Of a stretch of 18,570 nucleotides of DNA, positions 9,401-14,356 are shown piece after piece. The DNA is taken from positions 1-18,570 of the forward strand of contig CANROY010000020.1 of NCBI GenBank assembly GCA_947632355.1. Reading direction: 5' to 3'. Origin of the DNA: an uncultured Bacilli bacterium. GTDB lineage: Bacteria > Bacillota_I > Bacilli_A > RF39 > UBA660. A program made the translations under genes and the position numbers. Within the stretch, counting starts at the first letter, position 1. Every line of letters begins with the position of its first letter. The notes under the pieces are model-generated. The model was not told the origin of the DNA and made no database searches. It was given only the letters and a program-made list of their open reading frames with translations.

Positions 9401-10925
9401 GAAAGGTATGAACAAATAATTCCTTATCCTCATATAAATTTGCGGCATTATTTGGATCACTATCTAAGTCATAATTACCAAGAACCACTATGCGATACAT
9501 TTTGTCAGTTGTTAAATCAAATTGAATTGTAGTAATCTCTCTTACTTCTTCTTCTGCAATTTTAGTTTCTCCATCATAAATATAAGCAGCTCCATTTATA
9601 AAAGCATGATCCTGATCAACCAATTCAAACTCAATATTTTTTTCTTTTTCATGAATATTAACATTAGTAAAACCAGGAATATCTTTTAATATTTCTTTTG
9701 TGATACTTAAATTTGTGTGAACTTCACGGGTATTACTTAAACGAACATCGGTTAGTTTAAACGTATGAACTCCGGCAGTCGTCTCCTCTAATAAAACACG
9801 ATAATACTCTCCTTCTTGCTCGACAGGATAGTAAGTTCCATCTACTTTTACTTCTTTAATCGTTTCTTTTGGATTCACTGATGCATAGAATTCTAAAGTA
9901 ATAGAACCTTTTTCAAGATAGTAACTATTTCCCTTTTCACTTAATTTTACTGTATAATGAACTTCTTCTGTTACATGTTCCGCACTAGCACCAGCATCAT
10001 TGATATCCACTTTTCCATCATTATTGACATCGTACTTATTCTTATTATTGCTGTTATTCTTATTACTATTATTCTTTTTAGAAGGTAGAAGAGCAGCTAC
10101 TTGTCCTTTTGTTTCCTCTTCAGGACTTGGTGTTCCTTCCATTTCAATTAAATATTTAATGATTTCTTGTGTATCTTCATAAGTTGTTTCTCCGTCATTA
10201 TTTATATCTCTTCTTTTATGACCAATAAAGAATAAAATCATTAAAGCAAGTAATAAAACTAAAATAACACGAAGAGCATTCATTACTTTTTTCTTTTTAT
10301 TTGGATGATTCGTTTTAAGTTGAAATAGAATATAAAGAATCAAAAGAAAGATTAGAACAGTAATTCCAACACTAAAAGGCATAGTCGAAATCGTTTTTAG
10401 AACAGTTTCTTCTTTATCATCCGCATCAAAAACTTGATGATTGGGAATTGCTTCTCCTTCTTTGGCATCACGCGTTACTAAAACTTGAATTGATGCTTTA
10501 TCATAATTTTCTTTATTTTCCCCATCAGAAGAAGTAATATTGGTAAATACAATATTAGTCTCTCCAACATTCGCATCATTTTTAACCGTTAGATGAATTT
10601 GAAATAATTCTCCACTTATTTCTCCTGTTTTATTTAAAATACCAAATTTATTCGTAGTATCACTATACGTAATCGATACATTTTCATTACTTAAAACAAA
10701 ATCATTTTCATCTATTTTTTCAAAAACAGAAGCATCATAATTTAAAGTAGCTGTTAAAGCATAAAGACTTACATCTTCTAAAACACTTGCTGTAACAACA
10801 ACTTCATCTCCGGCGTTTAAATCCGTTTTATCAATTTCTAAATAAATGCCATCTTTTGCATAAGCTACAATTGGAAATAAAAATAAGAATAACAGTATAC
10901 ATAAAAATTCTTTTATCTTTCCCAT
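3414..10925 (-). CDS. Giant secreted zinc metalloprotease, peptidase M26 (IgA1 protease/Zmp-like), with cohesin- and dockerin-like N-terminus
   Basis: The frame opens at 10943 (2,509 residues; numbering below). I prefer the ATG at 10925 because GGTGAT precedes it and it directly begins a signal peptide (MGKIKEF, hydrophobic core, cleavage after AYA~29). Order: cohesin-like beta-sandwich 33-156; two membrane helices ~188-208 and ~222-240 around a KKKK loop; dockerin-like calcium loops DINNDGETTYED (246-257) and DVNNDGKVDIND (305-316) with an Asn/Lys-rich linker; four degenerate modules each opening with an LKD motif (~419, 622, 888, 1101), three of them containing a YD-x-D-x-(D/N) element; GLUG-like repeats ~1355-1510; M26 C-terminal domain. 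The catalytic motif HESAH (2112-2116) and Glu2136 in GRRFDAGGEDYAD fit the HExxH-x(n)-E zinc site of M26. Known relatives cleave host IgA1 or mucin-type glycoproteins; the substrate here is unknown. It is monocistronic, with its own promoter and terminator. Confidence 0.9.
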   Translation of the reverse strand: MGKIKEFLCILLFLFLFPIVAYAKDGIYLEIDKTDLNAGDEVVVTASVLEDVSLYALTATLNYDASVFEKIDENDFVLSNENVSITYSDTTNKFGILNKTGEISGELFQIHLTVKNDANVGETNIVFTNITSSDGENKENYDKASIQVLVTRDAKEGEAIPNHQVFDADDKEETVLKTISTMPFSVGITVLIFLLILYILFQLKTNHPNKKKKVMNALRVILVLLLALMILFFIGHKRRDINNDGETTYEDTQEIIKYLIEMEGTPSPEEETKGQVAALLPSKKNNSNKNNSNNKNKYDVNNDGKVDINDAGASAEHVTEEVHYTVKLSEKGNSYYLEKGSITLEFYASVNPKETIKEVKVDGTYYPVEQEGEYYRVLLEETTAGVHTFKLTDVRLSNTREVHTNLSITKEILKDIPGFTNVNIHEKEKNIEFELVDQDHAFINGAAYIYDGETKIAEEEVREITTIQFDLTTDKMYRIVVLGNYDLDSDPNNAANLYEDKELFVHTFLVGGNYNFTFSNLLLTDTIEHQELPKLTFTSTNTKATSVEKVNLTVDGHEKDYIISKMDHNDYEVELTDANLTIGKHTVQINRFVMKTLKQFVNEQDFILPEMTYEVLKDAPKVENIKLQEHSYTETRKNDKNEDVEVVIKGVNVQFDLKDQDNAVSNMTIALVDSTNKIVATKEFSKEEYNTYAHTKEPIFLQYADKNSSNNNYGAFTVEFLADYTLGDRHNFTNKSIGKQDFYPNTGVKITKIDFVDQDGKAITDENKKAQAKYATKGQKKYRIQFEVETEGINSYSRMSGVTINGLNYTLEGGAKAIPDETDPDNKKLKFQYISNTAFTVPNEAGIVDVKANRIQFENNGYYVKQNDYYAIPEKSIQFEVLKDIPTIKNLEVQEENPLAKTVTFTFTVTSEDGAFKSGKVQLGNETIEITNEELEHKSVTFHNVEPNQMYDLLFEATYDLDSNLLDKERNLNEKIDDKIYQVKYGMFDNSVYETIAIKNGSAISEDGDIYFEKMEPIKLFFTIDDLPENLNLIPQRVLVDGKEYELIKTKEGYTILLDGYTTFGEKELTITNIIFNNGKNVTLNTPYRIRPVVLKDRVKIENYSYEIGEKDLVIKFDTLDYDSSLIGKAKVTVQDEEGTILYTGTDYENNLVTFPKKENVLRYYISIIGNYDRDTNVTVDSDNYVSNETLLREIISLEKNAIELKDIFDVKLYKTIKDKDQEQIILMDEVDIEDLKNHKEQYFVEVSMENLPSIHARIKTISEEKNHLLLELEYDCTINEGREETKELKIEFGEITDGIAKNESHPDTSFKALLEDLEKNKDVTLTHDYDASYYNTEGKTYVLNEYSGKLDGNGYTIKNLDKPLFNKIKKGEVKDLVLKDITLGIEEHGGLANSADNAKIENVLVDHLTKTGVKDNSDGKNGGLLGEAISNTEVKNCGARDVLINGGGSQQNAGLIGYANNLKVENSYTTGKVDVWNNFSAGFIGNVQNSTIKNSYAKVTVNGPISCDFACSYANNQITYENNISLGTGGNKGFANAYKKIENNYHFVNTLAKDIQEGIIDITKEEVNADLFTRAHFDPTIWRLENIQYDNTPILKNEKITELYDTNNVNFEEEKVNLYNNLMKLMPYYDGERILEIAKNVQDANLLHNQIVNIVPVEANGKLVTYLTSDNVKKISKIKIIYKDRTKVEYDVLYDNTYDLVASYRIPDLKIDYNFKNYILDTNSQIENNLTNYLMKLDYTNNLDTLTSTVDSRLYRDFYNETTRKDLREFVLKFLSNSNFASTTNDQTINNYLEREVKQDKKIEKVLYMYNYFKRFYSLDIDGLDISDFMLFNLSDFDSSLTPLKIAELFLQDGNNFSTGNTNNKYISVLSGYTKLNNIADLLEYLVTGLSNHKMDEWVSSQFKGHLVEIAVSNHPEVQYTLWDHLSTPDKGKGDTSYTVYNYILPILTLPKNAAYIISTPVQFIIGAQRSYIENPDDIYEQSILQRRIASYATRMADYFDTAYKILQDETLFNNIHTYQIDKRYAYDTNGALVYQQQLVTEEPFHKNFSEAVGRWNTSDGNAAVAYGDRIEWNAEGLMDGYIDPVLAKELGKELQEYTYHTWSHESAHNIDARLFLGDNGRRFDAGGEDYADSNLMQSFGINDIVMNLSVHYPKNTQIGSNWDPERINTTTKIQDFYSKVFQTIYVMDYLEAQAFLQLNADEKAVTGIVVSYPNMNKQFELVPNTTNQYTGKTYIEDEFAQYRAYQTTQWEQKDSEYWEKLTLTSIDDLVDHKIMLYPGVYKLATRGSNSYGGEGLNTVHWYQPNNPYGRPDSYALKWNAYEMLGYAGYKDGYIEYNSNIHSTKKEIYKNLSKPSEGKSTVDYKTDTMALKKITGFEDYDTYKKHRFAEVKDKLKYLNSAINANLYVQKFYDALVLDAQNMKINVENRLKNNPNCLKEYWCSRYLANDRGYPESTKVRQEIYYKLKEITDDFRGEIYSTTVQQQIGDFQVKKTESKVDEER

Positions 10926-11033
10926 ATCAATCACCACACCCATTTTAAACTACTTTCTTCTTTATTTTATGTTCTATTTTTCAGGTTGAATATTTAAAAA
11001 ACACTCTAAGAAACAAATTTTTTTTGTAAGGTT

Positions 11034-11063
11034 ATTATACCTTTTCTCTATAGGTTCTGTCAA
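11034..11063 (-). promoter_or_regulatory. Exact-consensus sigma-A promoter of the M26 protease gene
   Basis: On the minus strand, TTGACA (11063-11058) and TATAAT (11039-11034) are separated by 18 bp. Both hexamers are perfect. Transcription would start near 11027, giving an untranslated leader of about 100 nt before the ATG at 10925. It lies in the 142-bp gap after lepB, in which no lepB terminator is evident. Confidence 0.85.
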
Positions 11064-11085
11064 CAATTTTACATTTACAAAAAGT

Positions 11086-11580
11086 TTACTTTTCTAGTTT
11101 TCCAAAACGACTAAAAGGATAAAGAATAAAGTTGGTTGTTCCTTTGATTTGACTTTTTTTAACAGGCCCAATACGACGACTATCTAAGGAAACAGCACGG
11201 TTATCTCCTAAAACAAAATATTCGTCTTCGCTAAGCGTAATGCTTTCATAATCACTCGTATCACCATAGGCATATACATCTTCTATTTTTTTATCATTAA
11301 TATAGATGTTTCCTTTTTCAATAGAAATCTTTTCTCCAGGTAAACCATAAACTCTTTTAATTAATTCTTCCTCTTTAGTATTTACAACCACTATATCATA
11401 ACGATCGACTTTTGCTAATTTATTTAAAATCATAAATTCACTACCATCAAGTGTATCATACATAGAATCTCCATTTACTTTAATTGGAGTTGCAATAAAA
11501 GTACGAATCAAAATTACAACAAGTAATATGAAAATATAGGGCATAAATTCTTTTACATTTTTTAATATTTTTTCTTTCAT
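11086..11580 (-). CDS. lepB: Type I signal peptidase
   Basis: A membrane-bound serine protease that removes signal peptides from Sec- and Tat-exported proteins, presumably including the M26 protease downstream. With the upstream ATG at 11589 the frame has 167 residues. The ATG at 11580 (164 residues) has better spacing to GTGAGATGA, whereas the first ATG directly abuts that site. In the 167-residue numbering, one transmembrane helix spans ~16-33, followed by GDSMYDTL with the nucleophile Ser42, then LIKRVYGLPGE with the general base Lys78, GDNR (128-131) and SLDSRRIGPV (134-143). All S26 boxes are present, and the length is typical of the short Bacillota form. It follows rplS directly, a gene pair common in Bacillota. 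A TATAAT at 11606-11601 could serve as its -10, but no good -35 is visible. Confidence 0.95.
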   Translation of the reverse strand: MKEKILKNVKEFMPYIFILLVVILIRTFIATPIKVNGDSMYDTLDGSEFMILNKLAKVDRYDIVVVNTKEEELIKRVYGLPGEKISIEKGNIYINDKKIEDVYAYGDTSDYESITLSEDEYFVLGDNRAVSLDSRRIGPVKKSQIKGTTNFILYPFSRFGKLEK

Positions 11581-11600
11581 TTTTATCATCTCACAAATCT

Positions 11601-11606
11601 ATTATA
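11601..11606 (-). promoter_or_regulatory. Possible -10 box for lepB
   Basis: TATAAT on the minus strand is placed between the rplS terminator and the lepB start. At the expected -35 position there is only a T-run, so the promoter may be weak, or lepB may depend on read-through from rplS. The predicted leader would be only about 15 nt. Confidence 0.4.
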
Positions 11607-11620
11607 CACGAAAGGTTGGC

Positions 11621-11643
11621 AAAAAAAAAGCAATTATGCTTCT
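11621..11643 (-). terminator. Rho-independent terminator overlapping the end of rplS
   Basis: On the minus strand, AAGCA-TAAT-TGCTT forms a short stem (11641-11637 with 11632-11628). It can be extended by a G-T and A-T pairs and is followed by nine T residues (complement of 11629-11621). The stop codon of rplS (11636-11634) lies in its loop. The stem is short, so termination may be partial, which would fit some read-through into lepB. Confidence 0.7.
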
Positions 11644-12002
11644 TTTTTCACACTGCTATTTCTTTCTTTAACTTTATATTCTTTACGCATATTTTTAATA
11701 AAGTTAAGTTTAGCACGACGGACAAGTCCTTTTTTCACAACGGTAATTTTATCAATTGTTGGAGCATTTACTGGAAATACTCTGACAACTCCTACACTTC
11801 CTGATTTCTTACGTACAGAAAATGTTTCAGAAACTCCACTACCTTTTTTCGCAATAACAATTCCTTCAAAGGCTTGGATTCTTTCTTTCTTACCTTCTTT
11901 TACCCAAACATCAACTCTTACAATATCTCCAACACGGAATTCAGGAATGTTTGGTTTCATGTGCTTTTCGTTAATTTTGTCTACTAAATTAGCCATACTC
12001 AT
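11634..12002 (-). CDS. rplS: 50S ribosomal protein L19
   Basis: A 122-residue ribosomal protein at the 30S-50S interface. Family hallmarks are all present: FRVGDIVRVDVWVKEG, RIQAFEGIVIAKKGSG, ETFSVRKKSGSVGVVRVFPVNAP in outline, and RRAKLNFIKNMRKEYKVKE near the C-terminus. The length is normal (usually 110-120). The start is the ATG at 12002, with AAAGGA at good spacing. It has its own promoter (12087-12115) and a ~78-nt leader. In most Bacillota rplS directly follows trmD; here the hypothetical, GNAT and M29 genes intervene. Confidence 0.97.
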   Translation of the reverse strand: MSMANLVDKINEKHMKPNIPEFRVGDIVRVDVWVKEGKKERIQAFEGIVIAKKGSGVSETFSVRKKSGSVGVVRVFPVNAPTIDKITVVKKGLVRRAKLNFIKNMRKEYKVKERNSSVKKEA

Positions 12003-12080
12003 CTACATCCTTTCTATAAAAATCTATCTTCTGTAATCATAATTTTCATTTTGATCAGCGGATTACATGCTTCAAAAAGC
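12003..12080 (-). promoter_or_regulatory. rplS 5' leader with a possible L19-type autoregulatory stem
   Basis: The predicted transcript leader contains a perfect 7-bp pairing, TGTAATC (12038-12032 region on the plus strand) with gattaca (12061-12067), enclosing a ~22-nt AU-rich segment about 30 nt before the ribosome binding site. L19 leader RNAs are known in low-GC Gram-positives (Rfam has an L19 leader family). Membership here is inferred from position and pairing only; I did not match a consensus. Confidence 0.4.
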
Positions 12081-12086
12081 GTATTA

Positions 12087-12115
12087 ATTATACCAAAAAG
12101 TTAAGAAATATGCAA
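12087..12115 (-). promoter_or_regulatory. Sigma-A promoter of rplS
   Basis: On the minus strand, TTGCAT (12115-12110), a 17-bp spacer, and TATAAT (12092-12087) preceded by TGG, which makes an extended -10. The A-rich upstream sequence could act as an UP element. Confidence 0.8.
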
Positions 12116-12123
12116 ACTTTTTT
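12094..12123 (-). repeat. Copy A of a 30-bp segment shared by two promoter regions
   Basis: It matches 13418-13447 at 26 of 30 positions on the minus strand, and all four differences are C/T transitions. It covers the A-run, the -35 and most of the spacer of the rplS promoter, just past the stop of the M29 gene. Confidence 0.7.
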
Positions 12124-12135
12124 TATTTTTTTAAT

Positions 12136-13347
12136 TTAAAGGTTAAAATCTCCATTTTTTAAAATTAACATAGGGCCTTCTCTTGTTTCTGCTTCAATAG
12201 CACAATCATTCGTTCCTATCATAAAATCTACATGCACTTTTGATTGATTAATTCCTCTTTTACATAATTCATTGTTACTCAAATTTTCGCTATTTATAAT
12301 ACACTCAGTAAATCCATTTCCTAATGCTAAATGACAGGATGAATTTTCATCAAGTAAAGTATTTTCAAAAACAATGCCAGTATTTGAAATAGGTGATGTA
12401 TTTTCTACAATAGCAACTTCTCCTAAATAGCAGGAATGTTCATCTGAAGAAATAATTTCTTTTAATAAATTTTTTCCAACTTTTGCATCATAATTTTTTA
12501 CTTTTCCATCTTTAAATTCTAAATAAAAATCTTCTACGACTCCCCCATTATAAGAAAGTGGTTTAGAACTATAGACTATCCCGTTTGTTTTATGATAGTT
12601 TGGTGAAGTAAAAATTTCGTAAGATGGCATATTGACAATAGAATTTTCCACTAATCCTCCTGCACTTGTCCAAAAAGATTCATAAGGTAGTTCTAATTCT
12701 AAATCAGTTCCTAGTTTAGTATAATAATGCATTTTCCTTATTTGTAATTTATTTAATTTTTCAACCATCTCTTGTTGTTTATTTAAAAATTTATTCCAAC
12801 TTTCAATAGGATTTTCAGTATTGATCATACATGCAGAATAAACACTATTTTTTAGTTTTGCATATGCTTCTTCCTCAGTAACAGTAGGAAATATTTTTTT
12901 AGCCCAAAGAGGATTGGGTAGTACAGCAATACACCATGGGACTTTAAAAGTACCTTGTAATTTTTTAAATAATGGTTTTGTAGCACGTTCTATGTAACTT
13001 GCTCTTGCTAATTTTTCTGGAGCTACATCCTCCATTAAATTTGGAAGTTCTGTTTTAAGTATTAAAAAAGACGCATTTTTTAAAGCATAGGTATCCCATA
13101 TTTGATGATTAAAAAAAGGATGCTTATCGATTTCTTCTAAAGAAATTGCTTTTAATATTTTATGCTTTTTTGATATATCCTCATAATTTAAATATATATC
13201 TTTGACTCCCATTTCTTTAGCTTTTTTCACAATTTTATCTATAAAAGTTGTTTTTATTTGATAATTAATAAATAAACTTTTAGAATGATTAAAATTTACA
13301 CACCTCTTTAGTAATAAATCAATATATTTATCTTCTAATTTATCCAT
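12136..13347 (-). CDS. M29 family aminopeptidase (AmpS/PepS/AmpT type)
   Basis: A 403-residue cytoplasmic metallo-aminopeptidase that removes N-terminal residues from peptides using two metal ions. Full family length (about 400-415). Visible family motifs: GLVENSIVNMPSYEIFTSPN in outline (231-250, metal-region Glu244), LGEVAIVENTSPIS (308-321, Glu310), SCHLALGNGF (337-346, His339) and HVDFMIGTNDCAI (372-384, His372 and Asp374). These correspond to the Glu-Glu-His-His-Asp set of M29 enzymes. The usual PTEE segment reads PSYE here, losing one acidic residue next to Glu244. The ribosome binding site is AGGTGA six to seven bases before the ATG. It follows the GNAT gene by 101 bp and has a weak promoter candidate sharing sequence with that of rplS. 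No terminator follows it. Confidence 0.93.
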   Translation of the reverse strand: MDKLEDKYIDLLLKRCVNFNHSKSLFINYQIKTTFIDKIVKKAKEMGVKDIYLNYEDISKKHKILKAISLEEIDKHPFFNHQIWDTYALKNASFLILKTELPNLMEDVAPEKLARASYIERATKPLFKKLQGTFKVPWCIAVLPNPLWAKKIFPTVTEEEAYAKLKNSVYSACMINTENPIESWNKFLNKQQEMVEKLNKLQIRKMHYYTKLGTDLELELPYESFWTSAGGLVENSIVNMPSYEIFTSPNYHKTNGIVYSSKPLSYNGGVVEDFYLEFKDGKVKNYDAKVGKNLLKEIISSDEHSCYLGEVAIVENTSPISNTGIVFENTLLDENSSCHLALGNGFTECIINSENLSNNELCKRGINQSKVHVDFMIGTNDCAIEAETREGPMLILKNGDFNL

Positions 13348-13411
13348 ATTTATTCACCTTACCTCATTTATAATAGCATCAAACAGATTTCACAGAAGCC
13401 AAAACGGATTC

Positions 13412-13439
13412 GTAATACAAAAAATTAAAGAATATACAA
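13412..13439 (-). promoter_or_regulatory. Weak promoter candidate for the M29 aminopeptidase gene
   Basis: TTGTAT (13439-13434) and TATTAC (13417-13412) are separated by 16 bp on the minus strand. They are positioned as in the better rplS promoter, with which the segment is 26/30 identical. A TATTAT at about 13369-13374 is an alternative -10 nearer the gene but has no clear -35. Confidence 0.35.
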
Positions 13440-13447
13440 ACTTTTTT
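13418..13447 (-). repeat. Copy B of a 30-bp segment shared by two promoter regions
   Basis: It matches copy A at 12094-12123 with four transitions in 30 bases. Like copy A it begins immediately after the stop codon of the upstream gene (here the GNAT gene). Confidence 0.7.
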
Positions 13448-13448
13448 A

Positions 13449-13892
13449 CTATTTTGCGTTTTTATGCACCATCAATAAACGTGTTTCTGTTTCTTGTATG
13501 GTTTGAAATCCTAATCGTTCATACAAACGAATGGCTCTTTTATTTTCTTTATACACCCATAAATAAACCTTGTCATTTGCATCTAGAATTTCTTTTAAAA
13601 TAGTGGAACCAATTTTTTGACCACGAATTTCTTTTTCTAAATAGATTTCATCAAGCAGCACTCCATCTTGATAAGGCTCTACAGCATAGCAACCCATTAC
13701 TTTATCATCCATTTTTATCATTTTATAAAATGAAATTTTATTCTGTATAGTTTGATTTACATAATTTATAATTTTTTGTTTTTCGCTCTCTTCTAATTCA
13801 ATAGCATAATCCAAAATCGAAGCCAATTTATATTTTTTTATAAATTCTTTATCTTTTTCACTAGCAAATTCAATATAATACTTTATTTCCAT
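13449..13892 (-). CDS. GNAT family N-acetyltransferase
   Basis: A 147-residue member of the GNAT fold, which transfers an acetyl group from acetyl-CoA to an amine; the substrate is unknown. The acetyl-CoA binding motif A is seen in LLDEIYLEKEIRGQKIGSTIL in outline (79-99), with Arg90-Gly-Gln-Lys-Ile-Gly95 forming the pyrophosphate loop. Motif B follows as LWVYKENKRAIRLYERLGF (111-129), typical of the family. The length is normal. Its ATG lies four bases after the stop of the preceding gene, with the only G-rich stretch (GGGG) ~16 bases away, so translation is probably coupled. It is the last gene of the operon that starts near 16909. Confidence 0.88.
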   Translation of the reverse strand: MEIKYYIEFASEKDKEFIKKYKLASILDYAIELEESEKQKIINYVNQTIQNKISFYKMIKMDDKVMGCYAVEPYQDGVLLDEIYLEKEIRGQKIGSTILKEILDANDKVYLWVYKENKRAIRLYERLGFQTIQETETRLLMVHKNAK

Positions 13893-13896
13893 TGGT

Positions 13897-14346
13897 TTAA
13901 CGACTGTGCCCCTTTTCTAAATTTTCTTCATAATATCTCTTTTGTTGTAAATTTAGCAGCATTATTTTTTCTTTTAATTCGTTTTCTAAAACTTTTATGC
14001 GTTTTAAATATTTTTCTTGTTCCTCTTTTTCAATATATTCTTTATACTTTCGTTGTAGTACAATTTTTTCTTTTTCTAATTCATTTAAAGCAATCATAGC
14101 TTCCCCAGTAGAAGTATCTTCCTCTTTTAAGACTTTTAAAATCATAGAAGCCAGTTTACGAAAAGATTTATCACATTTTTTCTTTAAAATAGAATTGGTA
14201 ATCACTGGATTCGTAATCGATAAACTCGTAATCTCAATTAATCCGTTACTTTTAATATTCGGTTTAAAAACATAACCTTTTTCTTCAAAATTAAATTTTC
14301 CTAATTTTTTATTCTTATTTCTTTTTTTAATTACATAATATTCCAT
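13897..14346 (-). CDS. Conserved-looking coiled-coil protein of unknown function
   Basis: Not recognised. The likely start is the ATG at 14346 (149 residues), with AAGGTGAG five bases upstream; a GTG at 14355 opens the frame but lies within that site. The N-terminal ~60 residues are basic and probably beta-rich (YYVIKKRNKNKKLGKFNF, then VFKPNIKSNGLIEITSLSIT). A middle segment reads KSFRKLASMILKVLKEEDTSTGEAMIALNEL. The last ~60 residues are Glu/Lys-rich and predicted to be a coiled coil (KYLKRIKVLENELKEKIMLL). It has no signal peptide or membrane segment. It starts 10 bp after trmD and ends four bases before the GNAT gene, so it is co-transcribed with RNA-maturation genes. It has the appearance of a real gene: a good ribosome binding site and tight packing. 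No function can be assigned. Confidence 0.75.
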   Translation of the reverse strand: MEYYVIKKRNKNKKLGKFNFEEKGYVFKPNIKSNGLIEITSLSITNPVITNSILKKKCDKSFRKLASMILKVLKEEDTSTGEAMIALNELEKEKIVLQRKYKEYIEKEEQEKYLKRIKVLENELKEKIMLLNLQQKRYYEENLEKGHSR

Positions 14347-14356
14347 ACAACTCACC

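Noticed and set aside
10021..10080. Trinucleotide-like low-complexity repeat
   Set aside because: It encodes the Asn/Lys-rich spacer between the two dockerin-like loops; the repeat units are imperfect and in frame, so it is not a CRISPR or a clear contingency repeat.
10000..10182. Plus-strand frame opposite the Asn/Lys-rich linker of the protease
   Set aside because: Its Leu/Phe runs are the complement of AAT/AAG repeats in the linker; there is no ribosome binding site and it lies wholly inside a convincing gene.
3414..10943. Cellulosome scaffoldin, because of the cohesin- and dockerin-like modules
   Set aside because: There is no carbohydrate-binding or glycoside hydrolase domain, and the C-terminal half is an M26-type protease.
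10944..11085. lepB terminator or riboswitch in the 142-bp gap before the protease gene
   Set aside because: Only a weak acaaa/tttgt pairing in an A/T run was seen; the gap is explained by the consensus promoter and a ~100-nt leader with no clear structure.
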